A stretch of DNA of 64,000 nucleotides, from positions 62,001 to 126,000 of the forward strand of contig NZ_JAGTJJ010000019.1 of the NCBI RefSeq assembly GCF_028435365.1, written 5' to 3'. The notes under the pieces are model-generated. The model had not been told where the DNA came from and ran no database searches. It was given only the letters and a program-made list of their open reading frames with translations. Both the position numbers and the translations under genes were made by a program. Shown here in pieces: positions 8,350 to 17,467 of this stretch (its first letter is position 1; each line of letters opens with the position of its first letter). This DNA comes from Polyangium jinanense (lineage in GTDB: Bacteria > Myxococcota > Polyangia > Polyangiales > Polyangiaceae).

Positions 8350-9779
8350 GCGCCCCTCGTTACGAGCCGCTCGTGAAGATTGCCTCCGGCGGCATGGCGA
8401 CGGTGTACGTCGGCGTGCTGCGCGGGCCGCTCGGCTTTCAGCAGCTCGTGGCGATCAAGCGGCCGCACGAGCACCTGCTCGAAGACCCCGGCTTCCGCGA
8501 GGCGCTCGTCCGCGAGGCGCAGATCGCCGCGCGGATCCACCACGCGAACGTGGTCGACGTGCGGGACGTCGAGCTCACGGGCGCGTCGATGAAGCTCGTC
8601 ATGGACTACGTCGAGGGCGCGTCGCTCGGTCAGCTCATGGCGGCCGCGGGGCGCGCCGGCCAAAGGCTCGCGCCGGGCGTGGTCGTGCGTATCGCGCTCG
8701 ACGCGTGCGCGGGGCTCGCGGCGGCGCACGCGCTCGCGGATGACGAGGGGAGGCCGCTCGGGCTCGTGCATCGCGACGTGTCGCCGCAGAACATTCTGGT
8801 CGGTCTCGACGGGGTCTCGAAGATCACGGATTTCGGCGTGGCGAAAGCGGAGGACGATTCCCGCGCGCCGACGACGGTGGGCACGCTCAAGGGAAAGGTC
8901 GGGTACATGGCGCCCGAATACATCCGGGGCGAGCGTCCGGACGCACGGGTCGACGTGTTCGCGATGGGCGTGGTGCTCTGGGAGGCGCTCGTGGGCAAGC
9001 GCCTGTTCAAGGGCCAAAACGAGGGTCAGGCGCTCGATCGCGCGCTCAAGGAGGAGGCGCCGCTCATCAGCGTGGTGTTGCCGGAGATGGGGGATGCGCT
9101 CGACGCGGTGGTGCGGCGGGCGCTCGAAAAGGATCCGGCGGTGCGATTTCAGAGCGCGGACGAGTTTGCCGCGGCGCTCGAAGAGGCGGCAAGGCGCGCG
9201 GGGTATTTCGCGAGCGCGGCGGAGGTGTCGCGGGTCGTGCGGGAGACCGTCGGCGACACGCTGGCCGAGCGGCGAAAGGAGGTGCGCGCGAGGCTTTCGG
9301 AGTTCGGTTTGCCTTCGGTGCGCGCGCCGTCGGCGTCGATGTTGGAGGTCGCGACGCCGCGGAACGAGGTGGCCGTCGCGGAGACGACGACCCACAAGAT
9401 GCTGGCGCGGGAAATCGCGGCGATGCCTGCGAACGAGCCGCGGCGCGGGATCGTTTTGGGGGTGGCGGGGGCGGTGTTGATGGTGGCCGTGGGCGGAGGC
9501 GTTTTCCTGTTTGGAAGAAAGAACCACGAAGAAACGGGGACCGCGAGCGCGACCGCTTCCGTGACCGCGAGCGCGACCGCTTCCGCCTCCGCTTCCGTGA
9601 CCGCTTCCGCTTCCGCTTCCGCTCCCGCTCCCGCTTCCGCTCCCGCTCCCGCTTCCGCTCCCGCTCCCGCTTCCGCTTTCGCTCCCGCCTCTGCGCCGAG
9701 CCCCGCGCGCCCGAAATCCACGGCGACCGCCACCGGCAAGACCAAAAGCCGCCTGCCGCCGAACCCCTACGCAAAGTGA
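8346..9779 (+). CDS. Eukaryotic-like membrane Ser/Thr protein kinase
   Basis: This is a 477-residue kinase. The Gly loop is SGGMATVYVG (14-23), the ATP lysine is K38 in VAIKR, the catalytic loop is HRDVSPQN (142-149) and the metal-binding motif is DFGVAK (162-167). An APE-equivalent MAPEY and the WEALVGKRLFKG segment follow. All catalytic residues are present, so it should be active. A juxtamembrane region, one transmembrane helix at about 367-390 and an extracytoplasmic tail of about 85 residues made of Ala/Ser/Thr/Pro dipeptide repeats complete it. The tail lacks PASTA domains. GTGA overlap with the upstream gene and a 7-base gap to the FHA-sigma54 activator place it in one signalling operon; that FHA protein is a likely partner. 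Confidence 0.93.
   Translation: MSAPRYEPLVKIASGGMATVYVGVLRGPLGFQQLVAIKRPHEHLLEDPGFREALVREAQIAARIHHANVVDVRDVELTGASMKLVMDYVEGASLGQLMAAAGRAGQRLAPGVVVRIALDACAGLAAAHALADDEGRPLGLVHRDVSPQNILVGLDGVSKITDFGVAKAEDDSRAPTTVGTLKGKVGYMAPEYIRGERPDARVDVFAMGVVLWEALVGKRLFKGQNEGQALDRALKEEAPLISVVLPEMGDALDAVVRRALEKDPAVRFQSADEFAAALEEAARRAGYFASAAEVSRVVRETVGDTLAERRKEVRARLSEFGLPSVRAPSASMLEVATPRNEVAVAETTTHKMLAREIAAMPANEPRRGIVLGVAGAVLMVAVGGGVFLFGRKNHEETGTASATASVTASATASASASVTASASASAPAPASAPAPASAPAPASAFAPASAPSPARPKSTATATGKTKSRLPPNPYAK
9539..9690 (+). repeat. Hexanucleotide-type repeat encoding the kinase Ala/Ser/Pro tail
   Basis: Imperfect CCGCGAGCG/CTTCCG and CTCCCG-type hexamers in tandem encode the ASATAS and APAPAS tail of the Ser/Thr kinase. 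The frame is kept at every unit. Only the extracytoplasmic tail is affected, so unit number could vary without loss of kinase activity. Confidence 0.75.
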
Positions 9780-9786
9780 GAGCCGC

Positions 9787-11144
<1,358 letters not shown>

Positions 11145-11148
<4 letters not shown>

Positions 11149-11834
11149 TGGAGGAGGCGCAGAGAATCAGGAGGGGCGCCGGCATTGCCGCAGCGGTTTT
11201 GCTGATTCCTGCCTTTGGGGCCGGCGTTTGGGTCAGCCGTACGATGCTGGAGCGGAGGGAGCGGAGCGCGCCGACGACGAAGACCGAGACGAAGCGGAAG
11301 ACCGGGCTGGAGCGCGCCGCGGAGGAAGCGGATCGGCAAGATCTGGCTGCGTGCCGAGAGAAAGTGGCGGCTCGTTCGGGGGCGCGTGGAACCTCATCGG
11401 CCCCTGCGGCGCCTCCGGGGGATACGCCAGAAGACGCGGGCGAGCGAATCGCCACGGCCTTGGAGCTCGAAGCCGAGCTCGCGCAGTGCAGAAAGAGCGA
11501 GGTCGTGGTGAGCGCGGAGGTCTGCGTCGCGGCCGCTCGTCAGTACCGCGCGCTCCTGTCCTTGCCGCAGAATGGAAGGTGGTGCGGGCCCAAGTCGAGG
11601 GCCGCGGATCTCATCGAGGAGAACTTCGAGCATTGTGCCACCTTGGCAGACGTCCCAGAGGACTTTCGATCGAATGACCTCACGAAGGAGCAGTCGAGCC
11701 TCGTCTCCGAGGCGATCCGGATTCACAAGACCCTTCCGGAAGACGAGGTGCTCCGCCGCCTGAAAGAGTTCGTCTGGACGTGCACCGAGACGCCGAAGAG
11801 CACGACGGAGCCCGAGGCTCCGAGGCCTTTATGA
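11145..11834 (+). CDS. Hypothetical single-pass membrane protein (paralogue of next gene)
   Basis: In 229 residues there is a short basic N-terminus, one transmembrane helix at about 11-30 (GIAAAVLLIPAFGAGVWVS), then a charged linker and a domain with conserved Cys in LAACREK, LAQCRK, EVCVAAA, EHCATL and WTCTET. GTG at 11145 and ATG at 11148 are adjacent start choices; both overlap the activator stop. The next protein has the same layout (helix, linker, CRREWAEL, VQECRVRATLVNAHVC, DKCAEF), so the two are diverged duplicates. They complete the kinase/FHA operon; function unknown. Confidence 0.7.
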
Positions 11835-11841
11835 GGTTGGC

Positions 11842-12483
11842 ATGAATGAACGCCCCAAGAGCGCGGGCCTTCGGGTGCCTCTCCTCGCGGCGGCGAGCGT
11901 CTTGACTCTCGCCTTTGGTGGCGGCGTGCTTTTCGGCTGGGCGACGCGGGAGCGCAAGCCGAAGGCCCCGGAGACGAGCGCGGCTTCCGCGCCGGATCCG
12001 CAGGAGGTGAAGAGAGAGCTCAAGGCGTGTCGGCGCGAATGGGCGGAGCTCTCGAGGCCTCGCGTGATCCCGACCGTCGTTCCTACGGCGGGAGAAGCGA
12101 ACGACGCGGGGGCGGAGAGCCCCGCCAAGGTCGAGGCGCTGGAAAAGGAGGTCCAGGAATGCAGGGTCCGCGCGACTTTGGTCAATGCCCATGTCTGCGG
12201 CACCATGATGGACCATATCACCATGCTGAGCGTCTTCATGAATCACTCGGGATGCGTGGAGACGGGCGGGGTCGATGAGTACATGGTGAATAGTTTCGAC
12301 AAGTGCGCCGAGTTCGAAGACTTCCCGGGGCATTTGGATGAGGACGAGATCAACAAAGGAGAAAGGATTAGACTCGCGGAGTCCGAGAGCAATCGGCGCC
12401 TGATGAGCAGAGAAAAAATGGAACGGTGGAGGGATAGTGTTGTCAGTGAATGCCGCAAGCGAAATGTGTTGCCCAGCGAATAG
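11842..12483 (+). CDS. Hypothetical single-pass membrane protein
   Basis: Of 213 residues, the helix at about 11-30 (VPLLAAASVLTLAFGGGVLFGW) is followed by a charged linker, a short coiled-coil-like stretch (EALEKEVQECRVRATL), and a C-terminal helical domain with paired Cys residues. It matches the preceding protein in Cys order and anchor position. It starts 7 bases after it and is the last gene of the kinase operon. Its stop lies 9 bases from the stop of the convergent minus-strand gene. No family recognised. Confidence 0.7.
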   Translation: MNERPKSAGLRVPLLAAASVLTLAFGGGVLFGWATRERKPKAPETSAASAPDPQEVKRELKACRREWAELSRPRVIPTVVPTAGEANDAGAESPAKVEALEKEVQECRVRATLVNAHVCGTMMDHITMLSVFMNHSGCVETGGVDEYMVNSFDKCAEFEDFPGHLDEDEINKGERIRLAESESNRRLMSREKMERWRDSVVSECRKRNVLPSE

Positions 12484-12492
12484 ACGAATTGG

Positions 12493-13377
12493 TCATAACG
12501 TCATTTCCCAGGGCGTCTGGGTGGGTGGGGCGGCTTCGGCGGGCGAACGGACCAGATCGAAGCGAGGCGAGGCGTCATGCGCTCCATGGAAGCGGTCATC
12601 CCTCCCATCGTTCATTTCGTCGAGCAAGAAGGTCAAGGCACCCCAGAGCCGCCATCGGAAGGGCGTGGGGGCGCTGGCCAGCTCGATGGGCGAGCGAAAC
12701 TCGAAGCCAATCGCCACCTTGTAGCCCCATATCGCGAGGTCGCTGACCCGAAACGCGAGGGAGGGGACGAGCATGACGGCCGCGTTGCTACCGCCGATCG
12801 TCATCCCCAGGTTCGCTTGCGTGTGCCTACCGTGGAGAGGATAGACCCGTACCCCTCCGAGATACGCGAACGACAGGGGAATATCCGGCGATTGCGGCAC
12901 GATCGCCGCGGACACTGCTCCCGTGAGCTGGATCAACGGCAGCGGCGTCTCCCAGAGGTTGATGTGGCCGGCCGTGGCGGGCGCCCCGGTGATCGTCCCC
13001 CGGACGGGATCGCCCGCCTTCTGCGAGCCCTGTCCTTGGGCGGCCATTTGCAGGACCCACCCACCTCGACGGTTGTTGAATAGCGGGATTCCAACCATGA
13101 CGCTCGCTTGGCCGACCCCTGGGGGCAGTACAGCCCTCCCGCCGCCGCAGGTCGAATACCGTATCTCCCTGTACGAGAACCGCGCCGTAGCGAGGACTGG
13201 AATCCCCGCCACGCGCTTGCTCACCTGGACCTGACCCCCGCCCCAGAACCCGTTGTATGGCTTCACGGGTGCCGCGCAGGGATCCTCCTGGGCGACGACA
13301 GCCGAGGTACCGGTAAGGCCGGCGATGACGGTGAAGGTCGCAAAGGTACGGGCGCGGTAGACCACGATCTCGCTCAC
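12493..13377 (-). CDS. Exported hypothetical protein, possible outer-membrane protein
   Basis: With the GTG start at 13377-13375 the product is 294 residues. This start overlaps the stop of the upstream gene in a GTGA arrangement and puts the hydrophobic signal (TFATFTVIAGLTGTSAVVAQ) at the N-terminus; a longer in-frame reading from 13440 would bury the signal. The mature part is Gly-rich with alternating hydrophobic strands (VMVGIPLFN, GGWVLQMAAQG, AYLGGVRVYPL), consistent with a beta-barrel. Its C-terminal 45 residues are charged and do not end in an aromatic residue. No family recognised. It forms a two-gene unit with the lipoprotein gene upstream. Confidence 0.68.
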   Translation of the reverse strand: MSEIVVYRARTFATFTVIAGLTGTSAVVAQEDPCAAPVKPYNGFWGGGQVQVSKRVAGIPVLATARFSYREIRYSTCGGGRAVLPPGVGQASVMVGIPLFNNRRGGWVLQMAAQGQGSQKAGDPVRGTITGAPATAGHINLWETPLPLIQLTGAVSAAIVPQSPDIPLSFAYLGGVRVYPLHGRHTQANLGMTIGGSNAAVMLVPSLAFRVSDLAIWGYKVAIGFEFRSPIELASAPTPFRWRLWGALTFLLDEMNDGRDDRFHGAHDASPRFDLVRSPAEAAPPTQTPWEMTL

Positions 13378-13922
13378 TCCTGGAAGGTGAACTCGATTCC
13401 TTCCAGTGGATGTGCCGCTTTCTGGCCCCTCGGCGGGCACACCGAGAGTTTCAACCCCGAATACTCGCGGGTGCCATCAGGGTTGATCTTTCTTATGACG
13501 TCGGGCGGGTAAATGACCGTGCATAACCCCCCTTCGAAGTGGGCAAATTCCTGAATGCACTGGTTCCAGTCCTCCCTCATCAGGTTTTCGTACTCCAGGT
13601 ACTCCGGCCTGTTTTGGTAGGTGCCGCATTCTTGGGCTATGACGGATCCCCCGTGGAACAGGGGTGTTGGACTCCAATGCCACCCATTGCAGCACTCGCG
13701 TAAGCACTCCACAGGGACGCAGTTGTCCTGCGGCCAGTTGATGACGCTGCTGGGGGGCGCTTCCATCGGCTCATCGCCGAACGTGCACCCCGCCAGGGTG
13801 AGCGCCGCCACGGCCGTGGCGCTCACCATCCCCGTCCCTCGAACCACGCCCCCCACGTCCCGCCGGCTCATCTCTCCACCCGCTTCCCCCTTGACTTCAT
13901 CCGCGTCTGTGCTCTCGGCCAC
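13374..13922 (-). CDS. Putative Cys-rich lipoprotein
   Basis: The 182-residue protein has a hydrophobic segment ending in lipobox LTLAGC about residue 46. The first 18 residues before MSRRDVGG are acidic, so the true start may be that internal Met (near 13871), which would make a normal lipoprotein signal. The mature part has Cys in CVPVECLRECC, QECG, NQC, GLC and SVC, and ends EFTFQE. It is coupled by GTGA to the next gene. Function unknown. Confidence 0.68.
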   Translation of the reverse strand: MAESTDADEVKGEAGGEMSRRDVGGVVRGTGMVSATAVAALTLAGCTFGDEPMEAPPSSVINWPQDNCVPVECLRECCNGWHWSPTPLFHGGSVIAQECGTYQNRPEYLEYENLMREDWNQCIQEFAHFEGGLCTVIYPPDVIRKINPDGTREYSGLKLSVCPPRGQKAAHPLEGIEFTFQE

Positions 13923-14427
13923 CTCGCCTCACGATCGACGGGACGACGAGACCAGGGAGATCCTACCAACACGCCTCCAACGTGTGCGAAGGCGGGCGCT
14001 GCGGCCGATGCAACGCGTCCGAAAAGGACACGGGGATCCCTGGGCGGCTCCGGGCCGTCTCGAAGCGGCTTCGGGCCGTCTCGAAGCGGCTCCGCGCTGT
14101 CTCGAAGCTGCTTCGGGCCGTCTCGAAGCGGCTTCGGGCCGTCGAGGGAAACCCGAGGGGCCGTCTCGAAGTGGCTTCGGACCGTCTCGAAGTGGCTCCG
14201 GACCGTCGAGGGAAACGCGAGGCGCCGTCTCGAAGCGGCTCCGGGCCGTCAAGGTACGGCTCCGGGCCGTCAAGGTACGGCTCCGGGCCGTCGAGGGAAA
14301 CGCGAGGCGCCGTCTCGAAGCGGCTCCGGGCCGTCAAGGTACGGCTCCGGGCCGTCAAGGTACGGCTCCGGGCCGTCGAGGTACGGCTAGCGGCGGCGCC
14401 GTCTACGAGCGCAGACGGCGCTGAGCC
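13923..14427. other. Intergenic region dominated by a tandem repeat array
   Basis: About 500 bases separate the lipoprotein gene from the end of the membrane glycosyltransferase-like gene. Most of it is the repeat array at 14055-14390. The 130 bases before the array hold the presumed promoter of the minus-strand lipoprotein gene. Frames open through the array on both strands are artefacts of a repeat unit divisible by three. Confidence 0.7.
14055..14390. repeat. Compound 21/22-bp tandem repeat array, 16 units
   Basis: Sixteen head-to-tail units begin CCGTC or a one-base variant. Three unit types are seen: type A (CCGTCTCGAAG then a CGGCTYCGGG-like end), type B (CCGTCAAGGTACGG then CTCCGGG) and type C (CCGTCGAGGGAAACGCGAGG, 22 bp in all). 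The order is A A A A C A A C A B B C A B B and a final truncated B-like unit. Units at 14203-14287 are duplicated exactly at 14288-14372, an 85-bp higher-order repeat. Types A and B each hold short hairpins (CGAAG-CGG-CTTCG, CCGT-N6-ACGG). There are no spacers, so this is not CRISPR. Confidence 0.93.
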
Positions 14428-16299
14428 TCAATCGCTCCGCCCGGCGACCGCCACGAACGAGACCGGCACGAATCGCTCGCCGTCCCATTTCATGAAGCGA
14501 TACCGCGGCGAGCTCAGGGGCTCCGGGAAGGTGAAGCGCACCTTCAGGACCTCCCCCGCCGGCGAGACCTCCTCGATCGTCGCGCGGTGCGTGCCGGGCT
14601 CGAAGACCTGCCCCGCCCGCCACGGTTTGCCCGTCGTGTAGAGCTGCTCGAAGAGCGTCGGGAAGAAATGGCCCTGCTTCGGGCGAACCGCGATCTCGTA
14701 CTCCGAGAGGACCTCCACGTCGACCTCGCCCGTCACGTACGACAGCGAGTAGTAATGGATCCGCTCGCCGCCGAGGCCCTGGTAAAGCTTGTCGACGTAG
14801 GAGATGTTCGGGTTGTGCGTGATCGGCTTGTAATCGGTTACGCCCGTCGGGAGCACGCGGCGGAGGTAGAGGCCGTAGAGCGCGGTCATCTCGCGCTGGT
14901 GCCAGTTCAGGAAGTAGACCTCGAGCTTGTCCTCGGGCAAACGCCGGTAATCGATCGACTTCGCGAGCGAGTCCGAGATCACCCGGAAACGGCCGTCGAA
15001 CGTGGCGACGATGTAAATGCACACCTGGCAGAGCACGGGCGCGAGCACGAGGTGCAAGAAGACCAGCGTGCCAGCGACGGCGCGATACGGGCGGCCCTTG
15101 GGGAAACGCGCCACGGCCTCTTCGAGGACACGCGCGACCATGTAGGCGAAGCCGATCGAGGGCAAGAAGAGGTTGCGCGGGTCGGGGAAGCTCGTCGTGA
15201 CGATGACCTGGCCCGCGACCATCGTGAGCACGAAGAAGCGGAGCGGCCTGTCGTTCCGGAGCCAGCGCCACGCGAGCGTCCAGAAGCCGACCGTGACCAC
15301 GCCGAGCGCGAGCGCCGCGAGCGGATAGTCACGCACGGGCGTGCTCGAGAGCACGTGCAGGGGCACGCCCGTCGCGAGGATCACGGCGTGGAAGAAGCCG
15401 GACCGGAAGAAATGCTCGGCCCAGAGGCCCGGGTTCTTCAGCGGGTTGATGTAATAGACCGAGTTCGCGCCGTGCCCGAGCACCACGAAGTAGAGGACGA
15501 TGAACGCCACGCTGACCAGGAAAAACCCGGCCAGCATGCCGAGGTGGGGGCGAATGCGCGCGAAAAAGGGTTGTCCGGGGCGCTCAGGGAAGACCACGAC
15601 GTGCGCGAGCACGAAAAGCGGGAGCACGAAGCCCGACTCCTTGGAGAGCAGGGCGCAGGTGTACGAGAGCAGCGAGAGGCCCGCGAAAGCGCGGCCCGAT
15701 CCCTCGCGGTACCGGATGAATGAGAGCAGCGACGCAAGGACGAAGATCGCGCCGACGGTCTCGTTGCGGTTCGCGCTCCACACGATGTTGAGGGCGTGCG
15801 CGTCGTCGAGCGCGAAGACGGCGACCGCAAAGACGAGCGGCCAGCGGGACGGCGAGAGGTAACGCGCGAGGAGGCGGTGGACGAGGAAAACGGTGACCGT
15901 GTAAAACCCGATGTTGATGAGGTGCGCCGCGATCGCGCTGTGGCCGAAGAGCTGGTACTCGAGCCAGTGCGTGATCGACGGGATCGGGCGCCAGAAGTTG
16001 ATCCGCATGTCCGGATCGGTCCACCAGGGCGCGAGGCCGAACTTCTTGAATGCGACGACCTCCTCCGTCGAACGGATGAGGCCAAAGAGGTTCAGGTGCT
16101 CGCGGAAGATGTCCGGGAACTGATCGAGCGCGAGCCGGTGCAGCCAGTCGTCCGCGAAGAAGCCGCAGCGAAGCGAGGGGATGTAGAAGATCGCCGTGAA
16201 GAGCGCGACGAACGCGACCGCGCGCCGCACCTTCGCCCGCGCGAGGGACTCTTCCGAGGGCGCGGCTTTCTCCTCCTGGGCCGTGAGCGCCGTCGTCAC
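14428..16299 (-). CDS. PMT/ArnT-like multi-pass membrane glycosyltransferase
   Basis: The GTG at 16299-16297 overlaps the stop of the upstream CDP-alcohol phosphatidyltransferase (GTGA) and gives 623 residues; an upstream frame extension is less likely. About 11-12 transmembrane helices fill residues 30-460. The first loop carries FFADDWLHR, the acidic pair expected of GT-C glycosyltransferases that use polyprenyl-phosphate sugars. The C-terminal 160 residues are a soluble extracytoplasmic domain. The likely role is transfer of a sugar or lipid-linked group to an envelope component; substrate unknown. Coupling to the phosphatidyltransferase suggests a shared lipid or glycolipid pathway. Confidence 0.72.
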   Translation of the reverse strand: MTTALTAQEEKAAPSEESLARAKVRRAVAFVALFTAIFYIPSLRCGFFADDWLHRLALDQFPDIFREHLNLFGLIRSTEEVVAFKKFGLAPWWTDPDMRINFWRPIPSITHWLEYQLFGHSAIAAHLINIGFYTVTVFLVHRLLARYLSPSRWPLVFAVAVFALDDAHALNIVWSANRNETVGAIFVLASLLSFIRYREGSGRAFAGLSLLSYTCALLSKESGFVLPLFVLAHVVVFPERPGQPFFARIRPHLGMLAGFFLVSVAFIVLYFVVLGHGANSVYYINPLKNPGLWAEHFFRSGFFHAVILATGVPLHVLSSTPVRDYPLAALALGVVTVGFWTLAWRWLRNDRPLRFFVLTMVAGQVIVTTSFPDPRNLFLPSIGFAYMVARVLEEAVARFPKGRPYRAVAGTLVFLHLVLAPVLCQVCIYIVATFDGRFRVISDSLAKSIDYRRLPEDKLEVYFLNWHQREMTALYGLYLRRVLPTGVTDYKPITHNPNISYVDKLYQGLGGERIHYYSLSYVTGEVDVEVLSEYEIAVRPKQGHFFPTLFEQLYTTGKPWRAGQVFEPGTHRATIEEVSPAGEVLKVRFTFPEPLSSPRYRFMKWDGERFVPVSFVAVAGRSD

Positions 16300-17192
16300 G
16301 AAAGGACCTCGCCAGGCTCGGCGTGACTCGCAAGGACGCGGCGCTCCCATACGGTCGCGAAGAGGGCGATCAGCGTGAAGACCACGATACGAAGCACGAA
16401 ATAAACCTCGAAACGATCGAGCACGATGGCGAGGACCATCAGATCCATGTGCGGGGCGTTGCCGCAGAGCGCCCATAACCGCATGGGCGCGCGGTGCGTC
16501 GCGACGTACGTCTTGCCGAACGCGTCATCGGCCGGTCGCTCCGAGAGGCGCACGCCAAGAGGGCTCACCTTGGCGAGCAAGGATTGACGGTTGCCGAGTT
16601 GCCAGACGAAGACCGTCATGAGGACGCGCTGGAAGAGCGAGCCCCCCTGCCGCACGTTTTCCAGCGTCTTCTGCGCCCGCTCGCGATCACCGCCCTGGTG
16701 TTTGCCACCCGAGTAGAAGCGCAGATAGAGGGCGCAGTGGAAATCGTAGAGCATGAGGTGGTGCGCCCACGCAAGATGCGCGCCGAGGCCAAGCGCCGCC
16801 GCGAGCAGGGGGCGGCCCGAGGTCTGCCCGAGGTGGTAGATGGCCGCGAGGGTCGTGGTGATGTTGACCGCGTAGTCCGAGGCGCCGTCGATCGCGTGGC
16901 CCGTCTCGGACGAGGTCTTTTTCAGCCGCGCGATCATGCCGTCGACGCCGTCGAGGATGGCCGACGCGAAGAGCAGGAGCGCACCCGCGAGCCGCACGTA
17001 GAGGCTGCCCCAGGCGATGCAAGCGGCGGCGCCGAGGCCCGCGCAGAGGGACAGGAACGTGACCTGGTTCGGCGTGATGGAGGTCTTCACGAGCGGCCGC
17101 GCGAGCAGGAGCTGGAGCGGCCGGTGGACGTGGAGGTTCACGGGGTCCTCCACGTCGGGAGATTTGATCACGTCGCTGAGGCGGATGGTCAT
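16296..17192 (-). CDS. CDP-alcohol phosphatidyltransferase family protein
   Basis: The start at ATG 17192-17190 gives 298 residues. The family signature DG-x2-AR-x8-G-x3-D-x3-D is intact, starting at DGMIAR and ending IDGASD, so the metal-dependent transferase should be active. The N-terminus has PVNLHVHRPLQLLLARPL then ITPNQVTFLSL, typical of the family. About six membrane helices are seen. A frame extension to 17360 adds only unstructured basic residues. It joins an alcohol to a CDP-activated lipid or polyol; which substrate cannot be told. It is co-transcribed with the GT-C-like protein. Confidence 0.87.
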   Translation of the reverse strand: MTIRLSDVIKSPDVEDPVNLHVHRPLQLLLARPLVKTSITPNQVTFLSLCAGLGAAACIAWGSLYVRLAGALLLFASAILDGVDGMIARLKKTSSETGHAIDGASDYAVNITTTLAAIYHLGQTSGRPLLAAALGLGAHLAWAHHLMLYDFHCALYLRFYSGGKHQGGDRERAQKTLENVRQGGSLFQRVLMTVFVWQLGNRQSLLAKVSPLGVRLSERPADDAFGKTYVATHRAPMRLWALCGNAPHMDLMVLAIVLDRFEVYFVLRIVVFTLIALFATVWERRVLASHAEPGEVLS

Positions 17193-17297
17193 CGCTTGGA
17201 ACGCAAAAGAAGGAGAGGTCTGCCGCGCGCCCGGGGGAGGCGCGAGCGAGGCCCCATTTGGCATGAAGGACGACGGAAAGAAACCGTCGCCGCACGG

Positions 17298-17320
17298 CAC
17301 ACGGTGTGAACGTGGTTCAC
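17298..17320. promoter_or_regulatory. Overlapping inverted repeats in the divergent promoter region
   Basis: CACAC-G-GTGTG (17298-17308) overlaps GTGAAC-GTG-GTTCAC (17306-17320). They lie in the 275-bp gap between the minus-strand phosphatidyltransferase and the plus-strand MMPL exporter. A dimeric regulator could control both directions from here; no regulator gene is adjacent. Confidence 0.4.
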
Positions 17321-17467
17321 GCCCCCGAGGACGGTGCGTAGGCAAGGTAGCGGCGAGCACGTTCTCCGCCGGGGCTTTCCGGCCCGCGGGCTTGCAGGCC
17401 CTCTCCGGCGTGCACTATCCTGCCGCGTCCGGCGGCCGTGGATCCCGCGCCGAGACGCGCTTTTCCA

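Noticed and set aside
14055..14390. Possible CRISPR array
   Set aside because: Units are directly adjacent without unique spacers, and no cas gene is near.
13963..14641. Heptapeptide-repeat proteins through the repeat array on both strands
   Set aside because: The unit is 21 bases, so every frame stays open through it; no ribosome site or folded domain is present.
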